Shown here in pieces: positions 1 to 10,994 of a DNA stretch of 64,000 bases. Positions within the stretch are counted from its first letter, which is position 1. Each line of letters opens with the position of its first letter. The DNA is from Panopea generosa (Eukaryota > Mollusca > Bivalvia > Adapedonta > Hiatellidae), in the NCBI GenBank assembly GCA_029582155.1, contig CM055898.1, positions 24,062,839-24,126,838 of the forward strand, in the 5' to 3' direction. The notes beneath the pieces were generated by a model. The model was not told where the DNA came from. It worked only from the letters and a program-made list of their open reading frames with translations, and did not search any database. The translations under genes and the position numbers were made by a program.

Positions 1-76
1 TAAAATTTGCTTGTTAAATATGAAAATGGCAAAAAAAAAAAAGTAATAGTAGGTAACTAAAATATAATATAAATAT
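1..76. other. AT-rich sequence, nothing identified
   Basis: Short AT-rich lead-in to the first inverted-repeat element. No open frame or repeat recognised. Confidence 0.5.
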
Positions 77-204
77 AAGGATTATAAGCCGAATTTTGAG
101 TTTTCATCGGGTGATGAAATACATTGGACTTCAGTCTTCACAATCGTTAAAATGGGCAGTTTTTCATCATCTGACGAAAACTCAAAATTGGGTTTTTATT
201 CCTT
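77..204. mobile_element. MITE-like element with about 43-bp terminal inverted repeats
   Basis: The left arm (77-119) and right arm (160-204) are imperfect inverted copies. They share the core aattttgagttttc, followed by a gatgaaa block, and leave about 40 bp between them. The whole unit is about 128 bp and has no coding capacity, as expected for a miniature inverted-repeat DNA transposon. A target-site duplication is not clear, so the superfamily cannot be assigned. Confidence 0.6.
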
Positions 205-377
205 AAATAAGACATTGTTTGATCACTGGTCTGTACTAGCGGGCTTGACATTGCAGCCCTTGGACATCTAGTTATAATTATCTACTGTATCTGTAGAACC
301 TGTATCGGTCATCAAACCTGTCTGTTGTTGTCTTTGACTGTCCTCCTAGCCGTATGAAACTATATTCAGACAGGTCT

Positions 378-600
378 TACTAGCTCATTTGGCAACATGC
401 CTAACTGTTAATCCTGGGGTCATGAGTTTGAATACCGGCCGGCAACACTCCATGAAATGATAAGCCATGAACTGTGTGGTATGGCCATGAGTCTCACACC
501 TCTAAATATGTGGGGAAGCGGTCAGTAGCTTGAACAGGATGTGCTGAGTACAAGTCAATTTTCTAGTAGATGCCAGGAGTGATGACCAGGTGTGCTGACC
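378..600 (+). repeat. Degenerate tRNA-derived SINE head and body
   Basis: The segment starts with an A-box-like tagctcatttggcaacatg and continues with a B-box-like ggtcatgagtttgaatacc (about 419-437). That spacing is expected of a tRNA-derived Pol III promoter. Downstream sequence is diverged and runs into the inverted-repeat element at about 625. Confidence 0.4.
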
Positions 601-624
601 TCACTTACATGAATGAAATACTGC

Positions 625-1030
625 CAAACCTGTCTTTAGCAGCCACTCAAAGGAAATAGCAAAAATTAACCGTTATGGCCATTATAAATTTATTGCTAGA
701 TTATCATGCAATTTTTCTTAAAAACGGGAAGGGCAGGAGGATTTTTTTTTTTTTTCATTTTTAAAATTTTTGATGTAAAAAAAAAAATAATAATTTTTTA
801 TTTTTTTTTATTCATTTTTTTTTTTATGCAAATAACAAGGGTCTAGGCATGAAAATTAGGGGGCAGGCAGGGATGATAATCTAGCAATTAATTTATTATG
901 GCCTAAAGCTGGTGTCTGCTTTAAATACCGGTTGATTAAAACTAAAATTATAAACATAGTAAATAGAAATGGTTACTGCTTAAGACAAGCGGTTTCTTAA
1001 TACAGGTGACCACAAACACAGGTTTGACTA
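625..1030. mobile_element. Element B (inverted-repeat element), copy 1, interrupted by MITE A
   Basis: The left end carries caaacctgtctttagcagcc (625-644). The right end (about 1003-1029) carries its inverted counterpart, with accacaaacacaggtttga. The element is split by MITE A at 677-903; removing that leaves about 180 bp. Related copies occur at 14294-14425 and around the Tc1 element at 46.27-47.67 kb. Confidence 0.5.
677..903. mobile_element. MITE A, copy 1
   Basis: The 31-bp terminal inverted repeats (677-707 and 873-903) match ggccattataaatttattgc against its inverse, with a few mismatches. The interior is a poly-T/A-rich core flanked by G-rich stretches (ggcaggagg and gggggcaggcag). 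It sits inside element B, so it inserted later. A second copy in opposite orientation lies at 2666-2914. Confidence 0.75.
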
Positions 1031-1039
1031 CTTTTAAAA

Positions 1040-1890
1040 AAAACTTGAAAAAAAAAACAACACAAATTATTTACAAAACTATCCCTTCAGCACAATCTCA
1101 TTCTGTCATTTCCAGACATGGTTGAAAGTGTTATTATTTTCCAATCTTCTTTCCAGTAAACAGAAATCATAATGATAAACTGATTTACGCTGATAATTTA
1201 GAATTACACATTCTGTTTTCTCTAAAATATATTATAAGGACTCTACCATCATGCACGTAAGGGCAGTATTTGCTGAGCGAGACCTTTTTTGGCAGAATGA
1301 TGGAGCAATGTTTTCTTGTATGAATTTACACCAGGAAATTTATCAATAATTTACATAAAAGAGTTCTATATAGGCACAAAACTTTGGATCGAGTGTAATT
1401 TTCTGCGATCATTGTATAGCATTGAATGCTTTATAAAGCACAATTACTCTGTAATCTGACATTTGCACATTAATAACTTGTCTATTTACATATAAACCAA
1501 GTTATTTAACTGAGCAATTGTCCATTCGGAATACGTTCTCCATGATGGTTTTATGTTGTAATTTGGTTCATAAGTTCTGTTAATAATTATTTTCGTAGAA
1601 TTCTCGGGAGAAGGATTATGTCTGATATTATTTTCTAATGCTTACTAATCATTCTTAGAAATATTCTTAGACTTAAGCTTGAGAATAATTTTTTTTGTTG
1701 AAAAAAAAAAACAATACTTAGAGACCATCTTTAGGCCAAAATTTGCAAGCATGTAGGAACATAATAATATATACAGTAAAAAAAAAAACCATGACACATA
1801 TTCTATCTGTCATGATAACTTAGATATTTAATGGATTATCATGCTCAAATCTAAGAGTATTCTCAAGAATGGTTGGTGAGTATGACCCTC
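1040..1890. other. No gene or repeat recognised
   Basis: AT-rich single-copy-looking sequence. A 32-codon ATG frame starts near 1251 but has no splice or homology support. Confidence 0.4.
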
Positions 1891-1897
1891 GAGTTGA

Positions 1898-2057
1898 TTA
1901 CAATCTGTTGTTTAAACTTTGGGAAGGACACTTGTGATTGTACTCCCATTTGTTCTTAGCTATTTCCCTAACAACCAACAAAACTGAACACCTTATATAC
2001 CCAGAAATGTCATTTTTACCTTTAATGCATGGACACTGATTCTCATCAGCATCTTCA
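1898..2057 (-). CDS. Possible terminal exon, unrecognised
   Basis: On the minus strand a good acceptor-like tract (tatttttgtttag) ends at 2058. It is followed by a frame open to a TAA at 1898, beginning EDADENQCPCIK and ending near EIAKNKWEYNHKCPSQS. Four cysteines and mixed charge make it more protein-like than most chance frames here. A GTAAAA after AAAG at 2020 could instead be a donor, giving a 38-nt internal exon. No family is recognised and no upstream exon was found. Confidence 0.22.
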
Positions 2058-2257
2058 CTAAACAAAAATAGTTTTCTCACAAATTGACATTTTAATAATA
2101 TTTACCCCTAAAACTGAAAAATCACGTTTTTCTAAATAATCCCCCAAATTTTAAAAATCATGTTTTTTTCTCCACCCAATAAGCTACGGTGCATTTCTCC
2201 AAATTTCTCGGAAAATGACTTAATGTTTTGAAAATGTTAATATATCAATGCATTAAA

Positions 2258-2512
2258 GGGAATATATTAGAATTTTTCAAAACTATATCATGCCTTTATA
2301 TACTCACTGACCCCATATTGCTAAAATGATATCTATTTAAACATGCCAAAATGATATATCGAAAAGGGATTTCCTAACTTGGGCTAAGCGCATAGGTTAT
2401 ACTAAAAAACGATTTCCTGCTTAAATTGAAACATATTTTGTGATGCATTAAATGAGTCCCGTGGTTCGATTTCGATTTCAATTTGATCTGTTATTACAGG
2501 TTTATACATTGT
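2258..2512 (+). repeat. Dispersed repeat R, copy 1
   Basis: About 250 bp, clearly related in the same orientation to 54313-54592. Shared landmarks are a catgcc...tatatactyactgac block, taaacatgcca, a gaaaaggg..ttcct block, ggttcgattt/tgattctatt, and the end ttattacagg/ttatacacagg. No terminal inverted repeats or coding potential were seen. Confidence 0.55.
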
Positions 2513-2665
2513 AAAAGTGGTTTCATCTTAAAACGAGTCTGTATGATGATGCAAAGGTCATCAAGCAGTATACACATGTTGACTATTTTTCATTTTATGT
2601 TCACCAATTCAATTCAAATATAAATTTTGTTATGCTAAATTGGTGGATTCAGATTTTATTTATTA

Positions 2666-2914
2666 AAGCCATAATAAATTTATTGCTATATTATCATCAT
2701 TGCCCACCCGCCCCATAATTTTCATGCCGCCCGGATCCTTTTATTTTCATAAAAAAAAATTAAAAAATTAAAAAAAATAAAAAAAAATTTTTTTTTAATT
2801 TATTTAGAAAAACATTAAAAATTTTAAATATAAAAAAAAAAAAAATAAAATCCTCCTGCCCTCCCCATTTAATGAAAAATTTAGATGATAATCTAGCAAT
2901 CAATTTATAATGGC
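2666..2914. mobile_element. MITE A, copy 2 (inverted relative to copy 1)
   Basis: The terminal inverted repeats are gccataataaatttattgct on the left and its inverse ending atggcc on the right. The A/T-homopolymer core is flanked by cccgcccc-type and cctcctgccctcccc stretches, which are the reverse complements of the G-rich flanks in copy 1. This confirms one family present in both orientations within 2 kb. Confidence 0.75.
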
Positions 2915-2939
2915 CTAATGATAATTTGATGCTTTGTAT

Positions 2940-4380
2940 CCGTTTTAATAATAATTTCTATTTTCTAAGACATTTATAGCATTTTTTCTGATATACTCCC
3001 TTTAAGTATATATATGCCAATACAATCAGTACACTGTGTCAGTAAATTTGGAGAAAAAAAATCAGAATCCATATTTACCGGCTATTGTTCGGTTTACCCA
3101 TGAGAACACCTTGGCAAGCATTAATACTGGACTATGAAATGATGAAAGCCAATAAAATGGAAATGACTTCCAGAAAAGATATAGATAATTGAACAGTAGC
3201 GGCATACAAGGTGTAATTACTAGCATGCTTTATGACGTCTCGAACATGGTAATAACACCCTTAAGTATGTTCACTCTCAACTTGCCGTCAACTACTCAAC
3301 ATGCTGTACCGCAGGCCGGCCTCTCTGTATTATTGACTTTTCCAATAAAGTTTTTTTAATTATTCTTTTTTCTCTTTTATTTTCACTAAATGGGTCCCAC
3401 GAATTGAAGATAATTTTCAAAACTTGGCAATCAGTCTTATTGATGGGAAGAATATCTAAAATGTGTTTTTGTGAATCTGTGTGGAACGACCGATATTATG
3501 TAACTAGGGCATTTTCTCACATAAAGTTTAGAACCAAGCTGACAGTGGTCAAAGATAGGTAAATAATTTTTAAATGGTGCCTTGGACCACTTAGCCACAG
3601 ATATAATCTCATTCTAGGCCACCATTAAAAATTGTTCATTTCCTATTTCGGAACCATGCCATTTGGTGGTGTGTAAATAAGTTCTGGGTTTGTGATTTTT
3701 TTTTTTTTTTTTGCTGTCAATCAGAGAATCCTTTTACCGCACCAAAAAGATGTGAACTATGAATCAGTAGAACACTATAGTGACTAGTTAATGACATAGA
3801 ATATATAAAATGAATAACAATAATAATAAAAATGTTTATGACCAACAGTATTGTTATGGGTCTGTCAAAACAACAGCAGTTCTTCAATTTTAGGCTCCTT
3901 TGGCATTTAAACGAAAAATTTAAAGTAATGAATTTACAAACAAAGAGCCAAACCATGTTAACCCTAATTAGAATGCATGTTACTTGTACTCACAGACTGA
4001 TCAAGGTCATCTGGTATACTATTATATTAAATAGATAAATACAAATCTTGTAACACTGGTATGTAAACTTTCTCATAGTAAAAATAAATACAAAACTGAT
4101 TGGTTGACATGTGTACAGTTTTGTGAAGTAAACTTGAATTGTTTATAAGTATTTAAAAGAATTCTATGACCATACTGATGCTGGCTTGATGGCTAGATTC
4201 CAAACCACATTTTTAGTATTTTAACAATATAAAATAGTGTTTCAGTTAATCTTAAAATTGCAAATAACAAATGTCTTCCCTTTTATGTCACAGACAATAT
4301 ATGACCATAATGGTATTTAATGAATTAAGACACAAATTGATATTTACCAGGAAAACGTACATATATGTATATCTTTTATA
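2940..4380. other. No gene recognised; AT-rich with homopolymers
   Basis: Contains a poly-T run at about 3697-3714 and short overlapping frames at 3717-4038 on both strands that are not convincing. The stretch near 3540-3620 resembles a heavily decayed SINE in minus orientation. Confidence 0.35.
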
Positions 4381-4415
4381 AGTCTGTATGGCTGTTGCAG
4401 GTATTACAAGTCTGA

Positions 4416-4662
4416 GGGTCCTCTGTGGTCAAAGGTGCCTTCTCAAGATCACTTACCTGTCACTGCTTAGGTCATAGGTTTGAGTCCTGCTCATGCCAAA
4501 ACCTTAATGTTAGAAAGTTTGCCAGTTATTTGCGGATGGACGGTGGTTCTACTCAGTCTGAGGTCTTCCTTCACCAGTAAAACCGGATATGCTATAATTA
4601 TATAACCTGAAATGTGTTGAAAATGACATTCAACCCCATTCAAAAAAATAAAATAAAAAATC
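4416..4662 (+). repeat. tRNA-derived SINE, family C, near full length
   Basis: The head has an A-box-like ctctgtggtcaaaggtgc and a B-box-like aggtttgagtcctgc. The body carries the diagnostic ggtggttctactcagtctga and ttcaccagtaaaaccggata blocks. The 3' end is atgtgttgaaaatg...ccccattc, running into an A-rich AAATA-type tail. Other copies lie at 9680, 30357 (-), 31500 (-), 38400 and 46125. Confidence 0.75.
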
Positions 4663-4774
4663 ATAAGTCTGTAATGGTAAGCAGGTATAAACATATTAAC
4701 AATTGATGATGCTGTCAGCCAATGCCAATGTTTGTTAGTCAATGGAAAATCAGTAACTGCAGTTAAAGACCAAG

Positions 4775-4985
4775 ATGAGACTGAAACAAGACGGTCATAT
4801 ATTATGGCTGCTCAACCAGCAATCCCAGCCCTGGAGCACTCCTTATATCATATTAGGACTTAAACTTTGTCAAGTTAATCGGTTTGTTTATTTAGATAAT
4901 ATATTTATTCATTTTTATGCAATTGAGGAAGCTTTTAATACCATTTTTCAAGTATTTTGTATGCCCTGCCAAAGATGTAACCCAC
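4775..4985 (+). pseudogene. Possible scrap of Ty3/Gypsy reverse transcriptase
   Basis: The frame from 4775 contains SQPWSTPYIIL, resembling the SxSPWxSPxVLV motif of Ty3/Gypsy RT. It also contains FVYLDNIFIHFYAIEEAF, resembling VYLDDIxxxSxTxEEH, the catalytic YxDD block with its last D changed to N. The roughly 100 residues normally found between these motifs are missing, so this would be an internally deleted fossil. The similarity is short and could be chance. A SINE fragment follows directly. Confidence 0.3.
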
Positions 4986-5145
4986 TACCTTCTGCATGTG
5001 AGGCTGGCTCTCTACCTACCCCTAACCACTGAGGTTATTGCAATTGAGGGTTAACAGACAATCAGTTAACCTAACAACTCTTTTCTGGGATCCTGGTTGA
5101 ACCAGTAATAAGGCACACCCCATCTCAACAAGTAACTAAAAAAAA
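4985..5145 (-). repeat. SINE family D, 3' part
   Basis: Matches the minus-strand SINE at 59.7-60.0 kb in its 3' half: gggttaacagacaatcagtt, cctaacaactcttttctggg, and aaggcacaccccatctcaac followed by aagtaact. The tRNA-like head is missing. Confidence 0.55.
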
Positions 5146-5149
5146 CACA

Positions 5150-5930
5150 AAAAACATCGCTTATCAGTTTTTCTTACATATCTTTGGACCTCTACACAGT
5201 GTTTTACTTGAAACTGCAAAGACATTAATTTAAGTTGTTCTGTTTCGATCATGATTTGTGCATTAAATTACAGAAACACAGTCTAGATTGTGCTGCTTTA
5301 TATATATATAGCATGCTCGGTAAAATTAATGTAAAAACCCAATTATAAGACATTGTGCAATATTTAGTTGAAAAAACAATATTAAAGATAGAAAAAACTA
5401 CTTGAAATTAATTTTTCAAGGAGGAACTATTTATGAAATGTCAAATGTATATAATGTTTATGGGAAAATTATACCGCGGAAAAATGCTAGGTGAAGCTAG
5501 CTTAATATGTTTAGTTGGACACATGATCTTTGATTCTCTTTATGGATCTACATTTAAAATGTCATAAACGGATGAAGTAGGGTTTTTTTGTAGACGCTTC
5601 ACCGACATCTATTGGTTTTGTTACATAGATTTGAATTGCTTCATCAAATAGTTATAATACGAACCATTCAACATTATAAGGAAACAAGAATATATTGTAT
5701 TTTTTTTAATTTTCATCACATTTCCCCAAACAATTGGATGTAGTAACTGATTAATTTAGATTCGATCCATCAATTCTAAATTTTGCGGAGGAGTTCACTC
5801 TTGGCGGAAATTGATAATTTAATCACTTCCTTTATTGGAATTCAAAAAGTGTATTCAGTTGCGCTTTGCGATGATGTATAACCTTGTCTAAAGGGGCACT
5901 AGGTAGATTTCTTAAATTGTTAGGAAACAT
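5150..5930. other. No gene recognised
   Basis: AT-rich DNA without a convincing frame, splice-bounded exon or repeat. Confidence 0.4.
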
Positions 5931-5935
5931 TAGTT

Positions 5936-6645
5936 TTTAGTTTTAGTCTATTTTTGTTTGATGTATCTTTTTGTTTGATGCAGCTTTTTGATTATTGTAG
6001 CTTTTTGATCAATGAAGTTTTTAGTTTGATGTAGCTTTAAGTTTGATGTAGTTTTTTGTTTGATGTGGCTTTTTGAGTGAAGTAGCTTTTTGATTGCTGT
6101 AGCTTTTTGATTAATGTTTTTTTAACTTTGATGCAACTTTTTGATTGATCTGGCTTTTTGTTTGATGGAGCTTTTTGTTAAATAAAAGCTTTTTTATTGA
6201 TGCAGCTTTTTGATTGAAGTAGCTTTTTGATTGCTGTAGCTTTTTCTTAAATGTAGCTTTTTGTTTGATGCAACTTTTTGATTGATCTGGCTTTTTGTTT
6301 TGATATAGCTTTTTGTTTGATGTAGCTTTTTTATTGATGCAGTTTTTTGTTCAATGCAACTTTTTGATTGATCTGGGTTTTTTTTTTAATGTAAGTTTTT
6401 GTTTGATGTAGTTTTTTCATTGATGTAGCTTTTTGTTTGATGTGGCTTTTTTTCTTGATGCAGCATTTTGTTTGATGCAGCTTTTTGTTTGATGTAGCTT
6501 TTTGTTTGATGTAGCTTTTTTGTTTATTGATGTAGCTTTTTGTTTGATGTGGCTTTTTTTATTTGTGCAGTTTTTTGTTTGATGCAGCTTTTTGTTTGAT
6601 GCAGCTTTTTTAATTGATGTAGCTTTATAGCTTTTTGATTAATGT
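5936..6645. repeat. Minisatellite, about 20-21 bp unit
   Basis: About 33 degenerate copies of a unit like tttgatgtagctttttg, with variable spacing and substitutions (tgcagc, tggctt, tgatctgg). The frames that cross it are repeat by-products. Confidence 0.85.
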
Positions 6646-6649
6646 ATGA

Positions 6650-7435
6650 AAGAAAACTCATAATAGTTATATCTCCAGCCTTTGGGCATAATTCACTGAT
6701 TTTAACCACATCATCCAGCTGGAACTTAAGGTTACAAATTTGAGATAACTCTAGCCAAAATTATAGCCCTTTTTATACAGTATGTAAGATGTGATATGTT
6801 GTCTTCTTGTCATTGGTATCTTTCCGTCGATTCAAGTGAGAAAGTTATCAGTAATTTGTAGATATAAGTGTTCTTTAGTACTGGTCTTTAGTCTGTTAGC
6901 CCTCAATCACATAAAAATGATGATTATCTTAATTATGTTTAATAATTGTTTTGCAAAAATACTAAAAATATATATATTTTTTTATGATTTTTCAGACCCA
7001 AATTGGTGGTTGTGTTTATTAGGTGGGGAGTGTTTATTCAGGGCAATATGATATACCTGGGGTTCTAAATGAGGCTAACTTATATGAGACTTTCTTTTGT
7101 CTGCTAGTAGACGGATATCATACTTGAAAACAATATAATTTGTAATTGAAGAACGCAGTCTCCAGTATTGTTATTATCAAATTATGGTTTGCCTCAGGTA
7201 ATTGAATAGGGAAAAGCCCTGGAAATACTAATGAAAATCTGCATTTTAAATTATAATATTTGTGAAACACCTGCTTACTTACAGTCCTTTTGTTACATCT
7301 TGCAGGGTGGAAGAGGTGGGTGTTTGCGAGGCACAGTTGTATTTTCAATAAACACAAAATAAGTTTCTGCATGTCACATTTTCAGAGATTTCACTGCACT
7401 CATACTTGAGTTTGTTAAAAATTCCATGTCAGTAT
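6650..7435. other. No confident gene; one possible exon boundary
   Basis: On the minus strand a frame ending HLFHPARCNKRT stops at a GTAAGT donor near 7285, but the acceptor upstream is weak. No homology is recognised. The rest is AT-rich. Confidence 0.25.
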
Positions 7436-7439
7436 AATG

Positions 7440-8240
7440 CACCCAATCATGAGCATTTCAAATACCACATATACATTTTGAGAATTTAAAAATGCCACAT
7501 ATAAACTTTCCAAGATGCCCGAAGCTCACTTTCATAAACACACTTTTCAAAGATGACATAAAATTATGAAGAAGTGATGAGCTTTCAAAGATGATATATG
7601 TACACATGAGGTTTCAAAAATGAAATATGCAAAAGATGACATATTAATGATGTAAATTTAAGCTTTCAAAGATTACATATTCGTAGTGTCTTGAGATTTC
7701 AAAGATGACATATTTGCACTGTCTTGAGGTTTCAAATATGACCTTTTCACACTGTCTTGAGGTTTCAAAGATGACATATTCGCAAAGGTGACATTCACGC
7801 TGTCTTGAGGTTTCAAAGATGACATATTCACAAAGATGACATATTCACACTGTCTTGAGGTTTCAAAGATGACATATTCAAACTGTCTTGAGGTTTCAAA
7901 GATGTCATTTTCACAAAGATGACATATTCGCACTGTCTTGAGGTTTTAAAGATGACATATTCACACTGTTTTGAGGTTTCAAAGATGACATATTCACACT
8001 GTTTTGAGGTTTCAAAGATGACATATTCACACTGTTTTGAGGTTTCAAAGATGATATTTTCACAAAGATTACATATTCGCACTGTCTTGAGGTTTCAAAG
8101 ATGGTATGATTAGGCACACTTAAGCGTTTCATAGATGACATATGCACAATTGGGCATTTCAAAGATGACATTATGCATATTTTAGCATTTGAACATTTTT
8201 TCATGCACACTTGAACATTTCAAAGAACCATACTTATCCT
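7440..8240. repeat. Minisatellite, about 34 bp unit
   Basis: The core array at about 7665-8105 repeats gatgacatattcacactg followed by tcttgaggtttcaaa, with occasional shortened copies (cacaaagatgacatattc). Degenerate half-units built on 'tttcaaagatgacat' extend both ways to about 7440 and 8240. Repeats are directly adjacent without unique spacers, so it is not CRISPR. Long frames on both strands are periodic artefacts. Confidence 0.85.
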
Positions 8241-8684
8241 ACTTAAAAAAGCATCTTAAGAAAGCATTCATTTGCTCTTTTTTGCATTTTCAAACAATTT
8301 TAAAACACAATTAGAATTTTCAAAGACATGAAGTGCCTTAAATCTTTCAAGATTTACATTGTGAACAAACAGATCTCTTTGCAGTGCTTCCATGAAATTT
8401 TCAGAAATATCAATATTAACAAAAAGAACAGGACACACAGAGTACTTTATGCCTTTTTAACCACATTATTTTCTGAAACATAAAAGAATTATATATATTT
8501 TATAATAGAGATATTCCAAATTTTTCCATTGTAATGAGATATATGTATATATAATAACTATATATAATTTCTGTCCAAGAACACGCAGGTTTGGACAAGT
8601 TCTGTATAATTTTTCATGTGGCATTTCCAGCATCATATATTTTTGCAACTGTTGTTGACCCTGGCTTATTTGAAACAGCTGAGA
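8240..8684. other. No gene recognised
   Basis: AT-rich flank of the minisatellite with no supported feature. Confidence 0.4.
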
Positions 8685-8718
8685 GACTGATATATATATA
8701 TAGAGAGAGAGAGAGAGA
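8685..8718. repeat. Compound TA/GA microsatellite
   Basis: A (TA)n run passes directly into a (GA)n run and abuts the left end of the fold-back structure. Confidence 0.8.
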
Positions 8719-9268
8719 TAATTATTTGTGAATAACTAAGACATAAATGTACAGACCAGACTACAGCGAGTGCGCCTAGCTACAATGCAAACCATAGATA
8801 CAATATCAAGGCCTCTGCCAAACCAATAAATTTGGTGTCGACCATGACTTATCTGCTATGGAATTACATGCAACACATCTGGACAGGGTAGACAAATTTA
8901 CATACATGAAGTGATAGCTTTATATGAGTAGGATCCAGTTAAGGATTCATGATTACTCACATGCTATATAAAGGACAGATTTATAAACCCGTTGGATCAT
9001 ATAGATACAGTGAATTCATATATATTTAATTTCATAAAGGGAGATAATTAAATTCACAACAACGGAATTTACGATTTTTGGGATCTTTTCAGATGTTCAT
9101 TCACAATGCATGATATAAATATGGAGATAATTATAGTCTGTACATTTATAAATGTCTTGGTTATTCACAAATAATTATCTCCATATATATATCATGCATT
9201 GTGAATGAGCATCTGAAAAGATCCCAAATATCGTAAATTCCGTTGTTGTGAATTTAATTATCTCCCTA
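8715..9268. mobile_element. Nested fold-back element
   Basis: Two inverted repeats overlap. The outer pair is 8715-8757 and its inverse 9136-9180 (ataattatttgtgaataac against gttattcacaaataattat). The inner pair has arms of about 96 bp (9038-9134 and 9171-9266), nearly perfect, separated by only about 36 bp, containing aacggaatttacgatttttg and its inverse. Arm ends read gggagataatt. The inner spacer is itself the right arm of the outer pair. There is no coding capacity. Confidence 0.8.
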
Positions 9269-9299
9269 TATATATATGTATGTGTATGTATGTATATAC

Positions 9300-9675
9300 A
9301 TATATTAGTCAGTGTTAAATATTAAGTATTGAAGGATTCTGGAGAAATGTCACTTATGGTACTTTTATAGACTAAATAAGACTTGAATAATTAATTGTCC
9401 AAGTATGGTGATATGTTAGTAATTGTTATAGTGCCCTGTGTTATACATACAGGTAGCTCTGCATGCATGTGATGATTGGTTCTTTGTTGAACCCAGCAAT
9501 AACATACCGTTTGTCCTCTTCTGAGCCTAGGCAGGCAGAAATCCAATTCTCTATTGTGAGACTACATCATTAACCTACCATATAAGTGTTATTTTGTAGT
9601 ATAATAGGAGATTCATTATAACATGAAATATATCAATATTAAGTGTGTTATATCATGTTCGTTCTGATAGCATAA
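9300..9675. other. No gene recognised
   Basis: AT-rich DNA between the fold-back element and a SINE fragment. Confidence 0.35.
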
Positions 9676-9775
9676 GTTGTAATGGTTTGGAATCGGTCAT
9701 CCCAAATGTCTGATGGTTCAATCTGAGGTATTCCTCAACCAGTAAAACTGGATATGTGATGTATGTCATGTGTTA
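9676..9775 (+). repeat. SINE family C fragment
   Basis: Carries ggttcaatctgaggtattcc and the cagtaaaactggatatgtga block, as in the copy at 4.4-4.66 kb. It is truncated at both ends. Confidence 0.5.
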
Positions 9776-9884
9776 TTATGACATTAAAACCTATTTCCTT
9801 TCTTTCCCTTGTTGCAAAGTTGAGTTATGCTAGAATAAACTTGAATAAATTCACTGGGTGTGATTTTATGAGACAGGATACCGC

Positions 9885-10385
9885 AACAATGAGCATCTGG
9901 CACTTGAGCATCTTTCTCGCATGCAAAGGTCATGGGTTCGATCAGCGATCATGTCAAAGACTTGAAAAATGTTGCTAGAAGCTTCCTCTCTTGGCGCTCA
10001 ACATTTAGAGGATAGTTCTAGGTCTGATTGGCCCTTTGTCAGTATAATGTGACTTGGTCATGTATCATACCATGTACGTCTGCTGCATGAAACTACTGTA
10101 ACCCAAGTAGACACCGTCATAATATGACTGGGTGAGGTATCATACCATGTACGTCTGCTGCATGAAACTACTGTAACCCAAGTAGACACGGTCATAATGT
10201 GACTGGGTGAGGTATCATACCATGTATGTCTGCTGCATGAAACTACTGTAACCCAAGTAGATACGGTCATAATGTGACTGGGTGAGGTATCATACCATGT
10301 ACGTCTGCTGCATGAAACTACTGTAACCCAAGTAGACACGGTCATAATATGACTGAAAAATTTAAACACCATACAACAACTTAAT
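9885..10385 (+). repeat. SINE family E whose interior is tandemly amplified
   Basis: The head has a B box (aaggtcatgggttcgatcag). The body has ctagaagcttcctctcttgg and tcagtataatgtgactt, and the tail is aaacaccatacaacaac. All match the complete copy at 60051-60367. Between body and tail, a 75-76 bp internal segment is repeated about four times (10047-10350), each unit containing ggtatcataccatgtacgtc and taacccaagtagacac. A normal SINE has it once. Confidence 0.85.
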
Positions 10386-10434
10386 GACACAGAAGACGTG
10401 TGCTATTGGACGTTATTAGTTATGGAAGTAGTCC

Positions 10435-10550
10435 GAGCCTTCTCTGACCCTTACACAGCCTTTTTTACGACTTTTGACATTTCATTTTGCTGTGTAGGCC
10501 TAAGCCGCAAAAAAAAAAAAAAAAATCTATTAGGGTCAGAGAAGTCTCAG
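10435..10550. mobile_element. Small inverted-repeat element
   Basis: Near-perfect inverted arms gagccttctctgaccctta (10435-10453) and tagggtcagagaagtctcag (about 10531-10550) enclose about 80 bp with a poly-A run. Possibly a very short MITE. Confidence 0.4.
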
Positions 10551-10559
10551 ATTATTATG

Positions 10560-10985
10560 GAAGGTGACTGTGGCGCAAACATCGGCTCACAAATTTGTAT
10601 TATAGTCTGTAGACCTTAACATTGTGTCAAGCTGATTAGATACATAAAGCAATCATGTTTCCACATCTATCCACATGATAGGGAACTGACACATAATTAT
10701 ATAAAAGATGACTCAATAAATTTATAGATTGGTCAATCTGGTATCTACCAGAGGTAAGTCAAATTTATTGCGATTTGGCCTGGATATATATTTTGTGATT
10801 ATCCCCGACTTTTGTGTTATAGTTTTGTAATGGAGCCTTAAATTATGTTCCAGAAACAATGTTGTAACTGAAATGGTCACAAGTGGATTTGGAGACGTAC
10901 CACACACTTGAGTCTGGCTTCTTCATTTGATGGAATATTTAGTTCTTTGTATAAAACAAATCTAAAACTGTAGGATCTTTCATTA
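10560..10985. other. No gene recognised
   Basis: AT-rich DNA. Short frames on both strands have no splice or motif support. Confidence 0.35.
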
Positions 10986-10994
10986 GAGTAGAGT

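Noticed and set aside
7673-8210. Overlapping long frames on both strands and evenly spaced repeats, superficially CRISPR-like or repeat-protein-like
   Set aside because: Units are directly adjacent, with no unique spacers, and frames arise from a 34-bp period. It is a minisatellite in a eukaryotic setting.
10058-10390. 110-codon minus-strand frame with four identical 25-residue repeats
   Set aside because: It lies entirely in the tandemly amplified SINE interior; periodicity comes from the 75-76 bp unit.
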